A stretch of 64,000 nt of DNA from an uncultured Roseibium sp. (GTDB lineage Bacteria; Pseudomonadota; Alphaproteobacteria; Rhizobiales; Stappiaceae): contig NZ_CANLVF010000009.1 in NCBI RefSeq assembly GCF_947494555.1, positions 1-64,000 of the forward strand, written 5' to 3'. Both the position numbers and the translations under genes were made by a program. Below, one piece after another: positions 20,862 to 30,113 of the stretch (positions are counted from its first letter, which is position 1; every line of letters begins with the position of its first letter). The notes beneath the pieces are model-generated. The model saw only the letters and a list, made by a program, of their open reading frames with translations. It was not told where the DNA came from and made no database searches.

Positions 20862-21017
20862 TTTATAAAGTTCCGCGTCTAAACTGACCCTATTCCCTTA
20901 CCGATCGTTCAACAATCCGGCTGGGCGGCTGCAGATCTGACGATGCGCCAGAGGGTCCTTCCTCCCAAGACTCAGACCGCGATGTCCTTGAGCTTCTAAG
21001 CATTTCTGCCGAGGCAT
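20833..21017 (-). ncRNA. Candidate small RNA upstream of proS (5' end uncertain)
   Basis: A minus-strand transcript is implied by the strong terminator at 20833-20861 and roughly 150-220 bases of GC-balanced, structure-prone sequence before it. A 6-bp hairpin (GCCGAA/TTCGGC, 21043-21057) lies near the possible 5' end. The only open frame (ATG at 21015-21017, 39 codons) has no ribosome binding site. I recall that rhizobial trans-encoded sRNAs of the alpha-r9 family sit beside proS, which would fit. That is recollection, not a match I can test, and I could not place a promoter. Confidence 0.5.
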
Positions 21018-21310
21018 CTTGTTGTTATGGAACGGAAACCTAGCCGAACTCTTCGGCCTTGTCACCTGTTTGTCTTAAAGAGCCTACTTTTTTTGCTTGC
21101 CTAAATAGCCTGCACCACAAAGTCTGGTCGCACTGCTGCTGCGAACCGTCACAATTGAGCCGGCAAACCAAAGGAATTTCCTCACCTTTGACGAATTTCG
21201 ACAGCTAAAATCGCAAATGACTAGACGGTTTTCCCAAAGGGCTTGTTTTTAGGCGCTGCATGCGGTTTGACTGCGCACAACTAAGATTTGCCCAGACCGA
21301 GAGTGCATTC
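20862..21310. other. Intergenic region upstream of proS
   Basis: Apart from the candidate minus-strand RNA there is no gene here. The region must hold the proS promoter. Features seen are an A/T-rich run near 21087-21094 and the GCCGAA-CTC-TTCGGC hairpin at 21043-21057. I cannot assign -35/-10 elements. Confidence 0.5.
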
Positions 21311-22639
21311 ATGCGTTTGTCCAATTACTTTCTACCCATCTTGAAAGAGACGCCCAAGGAAGCTGAAATTGTCTCTCACCGTCTGATGCTTCGCGCCGGA
21401 ATGATTCGACAGCAATCCGCTGGCATCTATTCCTGGCTTCCGCTCGGCCTCAAAGTGTTGCGCAAGATTGAGCGGATCGTCGAAGAGGAACAGGCGCGCG
21501 CCGGAGCCATTCAATTGCTGATGCCGACCATCCAGTCGGCGGACCTCTGGCGAGAAAGCGGCCGTTACGATGCCTATGGCAAGGAAATGCTGCGCATCAC
21601 CGACAGGCATGAACGGGATATGCTCTTCGGTCCGACCAATGAAGAGATGATCACGGATATTTTCCGCGGTTATGTGCGCTCCTACAAGGATCTGCCGCTC
21701 AACCTTTATCATATTCAATGGAAATTCAGGGATGAGGTCCGCCCGCGGTTCGGTGTCATGCGCGGCCGTGAGTTTTTGATGAAGGATGCCTACTCCTTCG
21801 ATCTGGACAAAGAGGCTGCGCGTCACGCCTACAACAGAATGTTTGTTGCGTACCTGCGCACTTTTGATCGCATGGGTTTGAAGGCCATCCCGATGAAGGC
21901 CGATACAGGACCGATCGGTGGCGACATGAGCCACGAGTTCATCATCCTGGCTGATACGGGTGAAAGCGAAGTCTTTTGCGACAAGTCGCTGCTTGAAATG
22001 CCGATTCCCGATGAAAACACGGACTTCTTTTCAGATCTGTCTGCGCTTGTGACGGGCTGGACGACGCCCTATGCGGCGACGGATGAAATGCACGATGCTT
22101 CGGCATTTGAAAATATTGCAGAAGAGGATCGCGTGTCTGCGCGCGGGATTGAAGTCGGACATATTTTCTACTTCGGGACGAAGTATTCCGATGCGATGGG
22201 TGCAAAGGTCGCGACGGCTGAGGGAACGGAGGTCCCGGTTCATATGGGTTCCTACGGCGTTGGTGTGTCGCGTCTGCTTGGTGCGTTGATCGAAGCAAAT
22301 CATGACGAGGCGGGCATCATCTGGCCGAAGTCAGTTGCGCCGTTTCACGTCGGCCTGATCAATCTGAAGCCCGGTGACGAGTTGACGGACAGTACCTCGG
22401 AAGACCTCTATGCAAAGCTTCAGGCAGCGGGGCTGGAAGTCCTATACGATGAGACCGACGCACGCGCAGGCGCGAAGTTTGCCACAATGGATCTGATTGG
22501 TCTTCCGTTCCAGGTTGTTGCGGGGCCAAGAGGTTTGAAAGACGGCCTTTTGGAGGTGAAGGACCGGTCAACTGGGGAAAAGGAAATGCTAACCCCGGAA
22601 GCCACCTTCAACAAATTGACGGCGGCATTGACGGACTGA
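21311..22639 (+). CDS. proS: Prolyl-tRNA synthetase (short alphaproteobacterial form)
   Basis: Class II aminoacyl-tRNA synthetase charging tRNA-Pro. 442 aa, the short type without the ~180-residue editing (INS) domain found in E. coli ProRS. Motif 2 is seen around [19 protein letters not shown], motif 3 near [16 protein letters not shown], and the anticodon-binding domain follows. The start at 21311 ([15 protein letters not shown]) matches the family N-terminus; the in-frame codon at 21260 would add 17 residues. Confidence 0.95.
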   Translation: MRLSNYFLPILKETPKEAEIVSHRLMLRAGMIRQQSAGIYSWLPLGLKVLRKIERIVEEEQARAGAIQLLMPTIQSADLWRESGRYDAYGKEMLRITDRHERDMLFGPTNEEMITDIFRGYVRSYKDLPLNLYHIQWKFRDEVRPRFGVMRGREFLMKDAYSFDLDKEAARHAYNRMFVAYLRTFDRMGLKAIPMKADTGPIGGDMSHEFIILADTGESEVFCDKSLLEMPIPDENTDFFSDLSALVTGWTTPYAATDEMHDASAFENIAEEDRVSARGIEVGHIFYFGTKYSDAMGAKVATAEGTEVPVHMGSYGVGVSRLLGALIEANHDEAGIIWPKSVAPFHVGLINLKPGDELTDSTSEDLYAKLQAAGLEVLYDETDARAGAKFATMDLIGLPFQVVAGPRGLKDGLLEVKDRSTGEKEMLTPEATFNKLTAALTD

Positions 22640-22718
22640 CCTTGTCCGGTGATCCTCTAGCTGGGGATTCGGCCGCTTTGTTGTGCGGGCGCTTGGGCAT
22701 TGCTGAAGTGGATTGACA

Positions 22719-24023
22719 ATGACGGCAGCAGATATGGCGGATGTTGGCGAAAGCCAAAAGATGGCAGCTCCCACGCGCCCATTTTCCACATACGAGTGGA
22801 TGATCGCGGGAAGGTATCTGCGCTCCCGGCGCCGGGAAACCTTCATTTCGGTGATTGCCGGATTTTCCTTCGCCGGCATCATGCTGGGCGTTGCAACCCT
22901 GATCATCGTCATGGCGGTGATGAACGGGTTTCGGTCCGAATTGCTCGACAAGATCCTGGGCATCAACGGTCACATGCTGGTGCAGCCGATCGACCTGCCT
23001 CTGAACGATTATGATGCAGTGTCCGAGCGACTGGAAGGCGTGCCGGATGTTGTTGCGGCGTTCCCCTTTATCGAAGGCCAGGCGCTGGTTTCCGGTCCGG
23101 CAGGCAATCTCGGAGCGTTGGTGCGCGGTGTCTATGAGAGCGATCTGCGGCGGATGCCTTTGGTCGCTGAGAACATACATCCAGGATCCATCGACGGTTT
23201 CGATGCGGGTGTAGGCGTTGTCATTGGCTCGCGGATGGCACAGCAGCTTGGCCTGACCGTCGGCGACAATATCACCATCATCTCTCCCCGGGGAAGCGTG
23301 ACGCCGATGGGTGTCACGCCACGGGTCAAGGCGTATCCGGTGTCGGCGATCTTCGAGATCGGAATGAGTGAATACGACGCGACCTTCCTGTTCATGCCGC
23401 TGGAAGAAGCGCAGGCCTATTTCAACATGGGTGACAGGGCGACCGGTATCGAGATCTACGTCGTTGATCCGGACAATGTCAAAGTCATGACAAATGCGAT
23501 CGAGGAGGGGGCAAACAGACCGACATTTGTAACCGACTGGACACAACGCAACGCCACGTTCTTTTCCGCGCTGGAAGTTGAACGCAACGTGATGTTCATC
23601 ATCCTGACGCTGATCGTTCTGGTCGCGGCGCTGAATATAATCTCCGGCCTGATCATGCTGGTCAAAGACAAGGGAAGGGACATCGCGATATTGCGAACCA
23701 TGGGCGCAACGCGTGGCTCCATCATGCGGATCTTCCTGATCACTGGTGCAAGTATCGGCTGTGTCGGCACGCTGGCGGGTTTCATTCTGGGGCTCATTGT
23801 GTGCCTTAATATCGAAAGTATTCGTCAGTTTGTTTCCTGGCTGACATCGACCCAACTCTTCGATCCGACACTATACTTTCTCTCCAAGCTGCCTGCTGAA
23901 ATTGACAGCGGCGAGACGATTACCGTCCTGCTGATGGCGTTGCTGTTATCGCTTCTGGCGACGCTCTATCCGGCCTGGCGCGCGGCGCGTCTCGATCCGG
24001 TCGAAGCTCTTCGGTATGAATGA
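22719..24023 (+). CDS. lolC: Lipoprotein-releasing ABC transporter permease (LolC/LolE family)
   Basis: Inner-membrane permease that, with LolD, extracts lipoproteins for transfer to the outer membrane. About 434 aa. There is one helix near residue 45 ([21 protein letters not shown]), a large periplasmic MacB-type domain, then three C-terminal helices (FtsX domain) ending with the [12 protein letters not shown] signature. A single permease gene pairs with lolD, as is usual in this group. The ATG at 22719 is chosen; another at 22734 is possible. Its stop overlaps the codon just before lolD. Confidence 0.92.
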   Translation: MTAADMADVGESQKMAAPTRPFSTYEWMIAGRYLRSRRRETFISVIAGFSFAGIMLGVATLIIVMAVMNGFRSELLDKILGINGHMLVQPIDLPLNDYDAVSERLEGVPDVVAAFPFIEGQALVSGPAGNLGALVRGVYESDLRRMPLVAENIHPGSIDGFDAGVGVVIGSRMAQQLGLTVGDNITIISPRGSVTPMGVTPRVKAYPVSAIFEIGMSEYDATFLFMPLEEAQAYFNMGDRATGIEIYVVDPDNVKVMTNAIEEGANRPTFVTDWTQRNATFFSALEVERNVMFIILTLIVLVAALNIISGLIMLVKDKGRDIAILRTMGATRGSIMRIFLITGASIGCVGTLAGFILGLIVCLNIESIRQFVSWLTSTQLFDPTLYFLSKLPAEIDSGETITVLLMALLLSLLATLYPAWRAARLDPVEALRYE

Positions 24024-24034
24024 GGAGGCGGGAG

Positions 24035-24763
24035 ATGAATATGGCAGTTGATCCCCGCCGGGCGTCCGGTGCCGCACCTGCGGCGATCGAACTCTCTTCA
24101 ATCGTGAGGAGCTTTGATGAAGGAGACCGCAAGCTCCACATCCTGAAAGGTGCAAATCTCAGGATAGAGCCGGGCGAAATGGTGGCACTTGTCGCGCCAT
24201 CGGGCACAGGCAAATCGACCCTTCTGCACCTTGCCGGACTATTGGAACGTCCCGATGAAGGAGACGTTTTTCTCGGACCGGTGAATTGTTCCGATCTGTC
24301 GGACGATCAGAGAACGGCGATCCGGCGGAATGACATCGGCTTCGTCTACCAGTTTCACCACCTTTTGCCTGAATTCACAGCCTTGGAAAACGTCATGATG
24401 CCGCAACTGATCCGGGGTCTGCCGCGTAAGGTAGCTGCCGAACGGGCGGATGAATTGTTGAAGTACATGCGGCTTGGGGAGAGGGGAAGCCACAGACCCT
24501 CAGAACTGTCCGGTGGTGAACAGCAGCGCGTCGCCGTCGCGCGCGCCGTCGCCAACGCACCCCGCATACTGCTTCTTGACGAGCCAACCGGAAATCTGGA
24601 TCCCAATACAGCACATTATGTGTTTGATGCGCTGGCAGCGCTGGTGCGCGCGTCCGGAGTTGCGACACTGTTCGCCACGCACAATCTGGAGTTAGCCGGA
24701 CGTATGGACCGCGCGATCACGCTCGAAGACGGCCTCGTCAAGGATCTTGAAACAAAGGACTGA
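24035..24763 (+). CDS. lolD: Lipoprotein-releasing ABC transporter ATP-binding protein
   Basis: ATPase of the LolCD exporter, 242 aa. Walker A reads APSGTGKST (Ala at the first position, common in alphaproteobacterial LolD as I recall), the signature is [14 protein letters not shown], and Walker B is [12 protein letters not shown], with the H-loop His in FATHNLELA. The start is fixed by AGGAGG at 24023-24028, six bases before the ATG at 24035. The ATG at 24020, which overlaps the lolC stop, would place that site inside the gene. Confidence 0.94.
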   Translation: MNMAVDPRRASGAAPAAIELSSIVRSFDEGDRKLHILKGANLRIEPGEMVALVAPSGTGKSTLLHLAGLLERPDEGDVFLGPVNCSDLSDDQRTAIRRNDIGFVYQFHHLLPEFTALENVMMPQLIRGLPRKVAAERADELLKYMRLGERGSHRPSELSGGEQQRVAVARAVANAPRILLLDEPTGNLDPNTAHYVFDALAALVRASGVATLFATHNLELAGRMDRAITLEDGLVKDLETKD

Positions 24764-24865
24764 AGATCGCGCCCTTGGGGTGTCTTGGTGAGGCAGCGGA
24801 ACAAATCACAAACCTATCGTTTAATTGTCTTTCTGTATGTTTCTCACAAGGGGAACAAAAAGAGC

Positions 24866-24894
24866 TTGCAAAAGGAACAAAGATGGAACATAGT
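24866..24894 (+). promoter_or_regulatory. Predicted LexA-controlled promoter (-35, SOS box, -10)
   Basis: A -35-like TTGCAA (24866-24871) and a -10-like CATAGT (24889-24894) are separated by exactly 17 bases. Between them, and touching the -10, is GAAC-N7-GAAC (24875-24889), the reverse complement of the alphaproteobacterial LexA box GTTC-N7-GTTC. A further GAAC lies at 24853-24856. The box position would let LexA block RNA polymerase directly. It drives the microprotein gene at 24930. Confidence 0.8.
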
Positions 24895-24929
24895 CGCGTT
24901 CATGGAGTGATTGAGCGTTGGAGGGTGAT

Positions 24930-25028
24930 ATGTTCCACATTGCACGTGATTTTGCAGCGTTTGCTTCCCTGGTCTGTTTCTGCACAACAATCGCCGTGTG
25001 GGGGGATGTTTTGTTCGCAGCCGGATAG
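24930..25028 (+). CDS. SOS-controlled membrane microprotein, candidate SidA-like division inhibitor
   Basis: 32 codons, below usual gene-calling limits. A strong GGAGGG (24920-24925) sits four bases before the ATG. The start codon lies about 40 bases after the LexA-box promoter. The peptide begins MFHIARDFAAFAS, continues with a single hydrophobic helix (about residues 8-24, including LVCFCTTIAVWG) and ends LFAAG. Caulobacter SidA is a 29-residue, LexA-repressed inner-membrane protein that halts division through FtsW/FtsN. The size, topology and regulation here match that type. Homology is not proven, and the placement before dnaE is the main further clue. Confidence 0.7.
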   Translation: MFHIARDFAAFASLVCFCTTIAVWGDVLFAAG

Positions 25029-25220
25029 GTTACGGACGTTTCTCCGAACTGAGTGGACTGATTGAATTCACGACGGCTTTTTTGGCACTGCGCATACGAT
25101 GCGTGTGAAATGTTTTCCTGAAGAAAAAGAACAGCGGGTACAATCGGTCATAAGGGTCGACTCAACTTTCGAGACGCGCTTCACTTGGCGGTGATTCCTC
25201 GAAGTGATACGGACCAATTT
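25029..25220. other. Gap between the SOS microprotein and dnaE
   Basis: About 190 bases with no gene. A small CGCAT/ATGCG hairpin (25091-25103) comes after, not before, a T-run (25077-25084), so it is a poor terminator. Transcription from the SOS promoter could therefore run into dnaE. Confidence 0.5.
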
Positions 25221-28200
25221 ATGACCGGCAGTGAAGGCGTATCCGCCGCGCATTCTGAACACTCAATGGCAGGCGAGCGCACTGGAAGTGGCCCCGGGTT
25301 TGTGCATCTGAGGGTGCACTCGGCGCTCTCGCTGCTAGAAGGTGCTTTGCCGATCAAAAAATTGTTGGACCTCGCGAAAGCGGATTCGCAGCCAGCTCTT
25401 GCAATCGCCGACACGAACAATCTCTTTGGGGCGCAGGAATTTTCTGGCAAGGCCTGGAGTGCGGGCATCCAGCCGATCACGGCGTGCCAGCTCTCTATAT
25501 TTTTCGATGATGGTTTCGACAGCGGCCGCAGGGGCGAGCTGGCACTAGCCGATGTCGTTCTGATCGCGATGACAGAAGCCGGCTACGAGAATCTCATGGA
25601 GCTGACATCGAGAGCTTTCCTGGATACGGAAACTGGTCTCAAACCGCATGTGAGCATCGACAAACTGCTGTCCAAGTCAAAGGATGTCATCCTGCTGACC
25701 GGCGGGCATTTCGGCCCTCTTGGAGCAGCGTTGCTTGCGGGACAGAAAGACCTTGCGAAGGTTCGCCTTTCGAAGCTGGCACGCGGGTTTCCGGATCGCT
25801 GCTATGTGGAAATTCAACGGCACGGCATGGAAGCGGAACGCAAGACGGAAGATGCTTTCATCGACCTTGCCTATGAGTTCAACCTACCGCTTGTTGCGAC
25901 CAATGAAGCCTTTTTTCCCAAACGGGAAGATTACGAGGCTCATGACGCCCTGATCTGTATTTCAGAAGGCCGGGTGCTTATCGAAGATGACCGTCGGCGA
26001 CTGACGCCGGAGCACTATTTCAAGTCACGTGACGAAATGTGTGCCCTGTTTTCGGATCTTCCAGAAGCGCTGACATCGACGTTGGAAATTGCACGGCGAT
26101 GCAGTTTCAGGCCTCTCCGGCGGGAGCCTATCCTGCCGAGATTTGCGGGCGCGCAAGCGGATCCGGAAGAGGCTGATCGCGCGGAAGCCGAGGAGCTGAA
26201 ACGCCAGGCCCGCGAAGGGCTTCAAGCACGTCTCGACGCGCACGGTCTAGCGCCGGGACTTGAGGAGAAGGACTACTGGGAACGGCTCGACTACGAGACC
26301 GGGATCATCGAGCGTATGAAATTTCCAGGGTACTTCCTGATCGTTGCCGATTTCATCAAATGGGCAAAAGCCCAGGATATTCCCGTTGGGCCCGGACGCG
26401 GTTCGGGCGCAGGATCGCTAGTCGCCTGGTCTTTGACCATCACCGATCTCGACCCGATGCGCTTTTCGCTTCTGTTCGAACGCTTTCTCAACCCCGAACG
26501 CGTGTCGATGCCGGACTTCGATATCGACTTTTGCCAGAGCCGGCGTGAAGAGGTTATCCGTTACGTTCAGGAAAAATACGGGCGCCAGCAGGTCGCTCAG
26601 ATCATCACGTTCGGATCGCTGCAGGCGCGCGCCGTCCTGAGGGATGTCGGCCGGGTGTTGCAAATGCCTTACGGGCAGGTTGACCGGTTGTGCAAGCTGG
26701 TGCCCGCAAACCCGGCCAATCCGGTTACGCTCGCACAGGCAATCGAGGACGAACCGCGGTTGCGTGAAGCAGCCAAAGAAGAAGAAATAGTCGAACGCCT
26801 GCTGTCGATGGCACAAAAGCTGGAAGGGCTTTACCGGCACGCCTCCACACACGCAGCGGGCGTCGTGATCGGCGACCGTCCGCTGGAGCAGCTTGTTCCT
26901 CTTTATCGAGATCCGCGCTCGGATATGCCGGTCGCGCAGTTCAACATGAAGATGGTTGAGGACGCCGGCCTCGTTAAGTTCGACTTTCTCGGGCTGAAAA
27001 CGCTAACGGTTATCGATACCGCTGTCGCGCTGATCAAACGCCGGGGTGTTGAGGTTGACGTTGCCGGATTGCCGATTGACGACGCCAAGACCTACGAAAT
27101 GCTGGCCCGCGCTGAAACATTTGGCGTGTTTCAGTTGGAAAGTCAGGGCATGCGCCGCGCCGTCGCCGGTATGAAGCCTGACCGGTTCGAGGACATTATC
27201 GCGCTTGTTGCGCTTTATCGTCCCGGTCCGATGGAGAATATTCCAGTCTATAATGCGGTGAAGCATGGAGAGCAGGATCCCGATTGCCTCCACCCGCAGT
27301 TGGAATCGATCCTGCTGGAGACGAACGGGATTATCGTCTACCAGGAACAGGTGATGCAGATCGCGCAAGTGCTGTCCGGCTACTCGCTGGGTGAAGCGGA
27401 TCTGCTGCGGCGCGCGATGGGTAAGAAAATCGCGTCTGAAATGGAGATCCAGCGGGCCCGTTTTGTGAATGGCGCCGTCGAACGCGGCATCAACAAGAGC
27501 CAGGCAGGTACGATCTTCGATCTGGTTGCGAAGTTCGCGAACTATGGCTTCAACAAGTCGCACGCAGCAGCCTACGCGCTTGTGTCCTACCATACAGCCT
27601 GGCTCAAGGCGAACCATCCGGTCGAGTTCATGGCAGCGTCGATGACGCTTGATCTCGGCAACACGGACAAGCTGGGCGATTTTCGCCAGGAAGCCCGGCG
27701 AATGGGTATCGAAATTGTTCAGCCGTCGATCAATCGAAGCCATGTCTACTTTGATGTGGCAGACGGGAAAATCCTTTACGCGATGGGTGCCATCAAAGGG
27801 GTCGGTGAACAGGCAGTCGAGCATATCGTGGAGATGCGCGGCAACGAACCGTTCAAGAGCCTTGGAGACTTCGCACGGCGTATTTCACCGAGATTCCTCA
27901 ACAAGCGCACGCTTGAAAATCTTGTTGCGGCGGGTGCTTTTGATGAACTTGAAACCAGCCGCGCGCGCGTCTTTGAGGGTATCGACCGGATAATGGGACT
28001 GGCACAGCGCACCGAAGAAAACCGGACACTCGGGCAAGACGAACTCTTTGGCGCCAGCGACAGCGAAGAGCCCTTGCAACTGGATGAGGTCCACGGTTGG
28101 ACCAACGATGAAAAACTTCAGCGCGAACATGCAGCCATCGGCTTTTATCTCTCAGCGCATCCAATCGACGAATATGCGGCTGTGCTTGAAAAGATGCGGG

Positions 28201-28724
28201 CGCAACCCTGGAGCCAATTTGCCGAAGCAGTAAAACGCGGTGCCTCGCATGGTCGGCTGGCGGGGACCGTTGTTTCGATGCAGGAACGCAAGACACGCAC
28301 CGGAACCCGCATGGGAATTGCACGGCTCTCCGATGCGACCGGTCAGTATGAGGCACTGCTATTCAGGGAAAAACTCGAGCAATATCGTGACGTGCTTCAG
28401 CCCGGACGTTCCGTGGTCGTGCTCGTGGGCGCGGATATGAGGGACGAAGAGCCGTCGCTGCGGATCGAGCAAGTCGATCCGATTGATAAGGTTGCGGCCA
28501 GGCTTCAAAAGAGCATGCGCGTCTTTTTGAGAGATGAGCGCCCGATCCAAAGTCTTGCAAAACAACTCAGACTGAAAGGTGAGGGCGACGTGACCGTTGT
28601 CATTCTTTTGGAGAACGGTGCCCAGGAAGTTGAGGTTAAACTCCCTGGACGGTTCCGGCTTTCACCGGAAATAGCCGGCGCTTTGAAAGCCGTGCCCGGT
28701 GTGACTGACGTTCAGATGGCGTAA
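25221..28724 (+). CDS. dnaE: DNA polymerase III subunit alpha (replicative)
   Basis: Catalytic subunit of the replicase, 1167 aa from the ATG at 25221. A PHP domain opens with VHLRVHSALSLLEGA. The palm carries the catalytic aspartates in PDFDIDF with the GPGRGSGAGSLV block before it. The KSHAAAYALVSYHTAWLK region and a C-terminal OB domain (GRLAGTVVSMQERKTRTGTRM) follow. Length and domain order fit DnaE1, not the error-prone DnaE2/ImuC. The start is uncertain: TTG 25185, ATG 25221 and ATG 25266 are all possible, none with a strong ribosome site. Confidence 0.94.
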   Translation: MTGSEGVSAAHSEHSMAGERTGSGPGFVHLRVHSALSLLEGALPIKKLLDLAKADSQPALAIADTNNLFGAQEFSGKAWSAGIQPITACQLSIFFDDGFDSGRRGELALADVVLIAMTEAGYENLMELTSRAFLDTETGLKPHVSIDKLLSKSKDVILLTGGHFGPLGAALLAGQKDLAKVRLSKLARGFPDRCYVEIQRHGMEAERKTEDAFIDLAYEFNLPLVATNEAFFPKREDYEAHDALICISEGRVLIEDDRRRLTPEHYFKSRDEMCALFSDLPEALTSTLEIARRCSFRPLRREPILPRFAGAQADPEEADRAEAEELKRQAREGLQARLDAHGLAPGLEEKDYWERLDYETGIIERMKFPGYFLIVADFIKWAKAQDIPVGPGRGSGAGSLVAWSLTITDLDPMRFSLLFERFLNPERVSMPDFDIDFCQSRREEVIRYVQEKYGRQQVAQIITFGSLQARAVLRDVGRVLQMPYGQVDRLCKLVPANPANPVTLAQAIEDEPRLREAAKEEEIVERLLSMAQKLEGLYRHASTHAAGVVIGDRPLEQLVPLYRDPRSDMPVAQFNMKMVEDAGLVKFDFLGLKTLTVIDTAVALIKRRGVEVDVAGLPIDDAKTYEMLARAETFGVFQLESQGMRRAVAGMKPDRFEDIIALVALYRPGPMENIPVYNAVKHGEQDPDCLHPQLESILLETNGIIVYQEQVMQIAQVLSGYSLGEADLLRRAMGKKIASEMEIQRARFVNGAVERGINKSQAGTIFDLVAKFANYGFNKSHAAAYALVSYHTAWLKANHPVEFMAASMTLDLGNTDKLGDFRQEARRMGIEIVQPSINRSHVYFDVADGKILYAMGAIKGVGEQAVEHIVEMRGNEPFKSLGDFARRISPRFLNKRTLENLVAAGAFDELETSRARVFEGIDRIMGLAQRTEENRTLGQDELFGASDSEEPLQLDEVHGWTNDEKLQREHAAIGFYLSAHPIDEYAAVLEKMRAQPWSQFAEAVKRGASHGRLAGTVVSMQERKTRTGTRMGIARLSDATGQYEALLFREKLEQYRDVLQPGRSVVVLVGADMRDEEPSLRIEQVDPIDKVAARLQKSMRVFLRDERPIQSLAKQLRLKGEGDVTVVILLENGAQEVEVKLPGRFRLSPEIAGALKAVPGVTDVQMA

Positions 28725-28744
28725 CTTCGCGTCTGAAGCGTTTT
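28709..28744 (+). terminator. Possible terminator overlapping the dnaE stop
   Basis: TTCAGA (28711-28716) pairs with TCTGAA (28732-28737), with an inner GCG/CGC, followed by CG and TTTT (28741-28744). The stem includes the last dnaE codons. The T-run is short, so this is tentative. Confidence 0.4.
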
Positions 28745-29047
28745 GGCGTTTTCTACGACCTATGGGTGTCATCAATGCCTGATTGCCGCTTAGACATCAG
28801 TCGTTTTGCGAATGATTTTGCAGTCTGATTTTCTAAAATACGACAGAGATTTAGAGAATACATAAAATGATATGAAACAAATTTGAGGATATTTTATATT
28901 TTGATTTCTTAATGTTTTGAAGGGTAAAAGAAATTTTCGCAAACTGTTAATAGTATAAGTATTTTTTCTCCAGTAGTTGTTTAAGTTCAAGGCAATTTCC
29001 CTGTATTCTTGTTTGGAAAACCAAGATGTGTGCTGGGAATATTCAAA
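28745..29047. other. AT-rich intergenic region before the CpaB-like gene
   Basis: From about 28800 to 29000 base composition drops sharply in G+C compared with the flanking genes. I see no gene in either strand. It holds the presumed promoter of the CpaB-like gene and may be a remnant of lost or acquired DNA. Confidence 0.6.
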
Positions 29048-29839
29048 TTGTGGACGAAACTCGCTAGGATATTTGTACTGCTCGTGTCCCTCGGCGCCGG
29101 CTATCAGGCCTTCCAGTTCGTGACGCAGTCTGAAGTGGAGGTGGTTGTCGCTCCGCCGCCGCCGGAACCGGTTGCGCAGGCCAGGGTTCTGGTCGCCGCC
29201 AAGGATATCCAGCAAGGCGGTAAGATTTCCGATCGAGACTTTGCCTGGGTTGAATGGCCGAAAAATGCTGTCCCGGAAGGTGCCCTGACGAAGATGGACG
29301 GCGAGGCCGAAGCGCAGAATGTCATCGGCAGTATTGCCAGGACTGCGATCTACTCCGGAGAACCGATCCGGAGCGAGAGGCTGATCCAGACAGACAAGGG
29401 TTACATGGCAACGATCCTGCCGAAGGGAAAGCGGGCGATCGCTGTCCGGGTGGAGCAGGAGACCTCTGCCGGTGGCTTCATTCTGCCGGGAGACAAGGTT
29501 GACCTTATCCTGACCAGAGAGCACGACGGCGTTGGTGTCACCAGTGAAACGATTCTTGAAAACATCCGCGTTCTCGCAATCGACACGACGACGGCCGGTG
29601 AGCAGGAGGCAAAGAACCTGTCTCCCAAGAGAACCGCGACGCTGGAATTGACCCTGTTTCAGTCCGAAGTTGTCGTCCAGGCGCAGCAGGTCGGATCCAT
29701 CGCCCTTGCATTGCGCAGTGCTGAAGATTCGGCGGACAACGCAGAAGTGAGTGAGCGCCGCCGCGCGCAGGTTTTCGTGCGTGTTCACCCCGATCACTGG
29801 TCCGTGGGTGCGACCAACGGGATCAATTCCATCGATTGA
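29048..29839 (+). CDS. Orphan CpaB-like Flp/Tad pilus assembly protein
   Basis: About 263 aa. An N-terminal hydrophobic segment (LARIFVLLVSLGAGYQAF) is followed by an SAF domain (VLVAAKDIQQGGKISDRDFAWVEWP) and the CpaB/RcpC region (GKRAIAVRVEQET, GGFILPGDKVDLILT, ILENIRVLAID). In Tad pilus loci CpaB is a periplasmic stabiliser of the secretin CpaC. No cpaC, cpaF, tad or flp gene is nearby, so it is an orphan here. The start is unclear: TTG 29048 has a GGGAA upstream, while GTG 29030 and TTG 29009 are alternatives. Confidence 0.82.
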   Translation: MWTKLARIFVLLVSLGAGYQAFQFVTQSEVEVVVAPPPPEPVAQARVLVAAKDIQQGGKISDRDFAWVEWPKNAVPEGALTKMDGEAEAQNVIGSIARTAIYSGEPIRSERLIQTDKGYMATILPKGKRAIAVRVEQETSAGGFILPGDKVDLILTREHDGVGVTSETILENIRVLAIDTTTAGEQEAKNLSPKRTATLELTLFQSEVVVQAQQVGSIALALRSAEDSADNAEVSERRRAQVFVRVHPDHWSVGATNGINSID

Positions 29840-30113
29840 CGAATGCTCAGGTTCCAGTCCTCGCCACACAATCTCGCGCGGCTGGCGCCGTGCTATTGCC
29901 CTTACCTGAGTTTTGTTCCTGCATGACATAGAGCGATTGAATGTAGATGCTTCTGAAGCCAGGCAGGGCTGAACATTGAATAACAACGAATATAGCCGGT
30001 GTTTGGGGCTTGAAATAATATCTTGCGCCAACTATAAGGCGCCCATTCCACACGCAAGGGGCGGAGCCTGAGCTTATCGGGATCCATCCGGTGGTCGACG
30101 GGAGCACTCCCAC
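29840..30113. other. Intergenic region upstream of the rpsB leader
   Basis: About 270 bases without a gene; must hold the rpsB promoter. A small GGGA/TCCC hairpin (30100-30111) lies just before the main leader stem. No confident -35/-10 pair. Confidence 0.5.

Noticed and set aside
24853-24878. A second LexA box using the GAAC at 24853
   Set aside because: The spacing to the next GAAC is 18 bases, not the 7 required.
28790-30031. 413-codon open frame on - covering the CpaB-like gene and AT-rich flank
   Set aside because: It is the mirror of the CpaB-like gene, whose own frame has clear SAF-domain motifs; the AT-rich part only lacks stops by chance.
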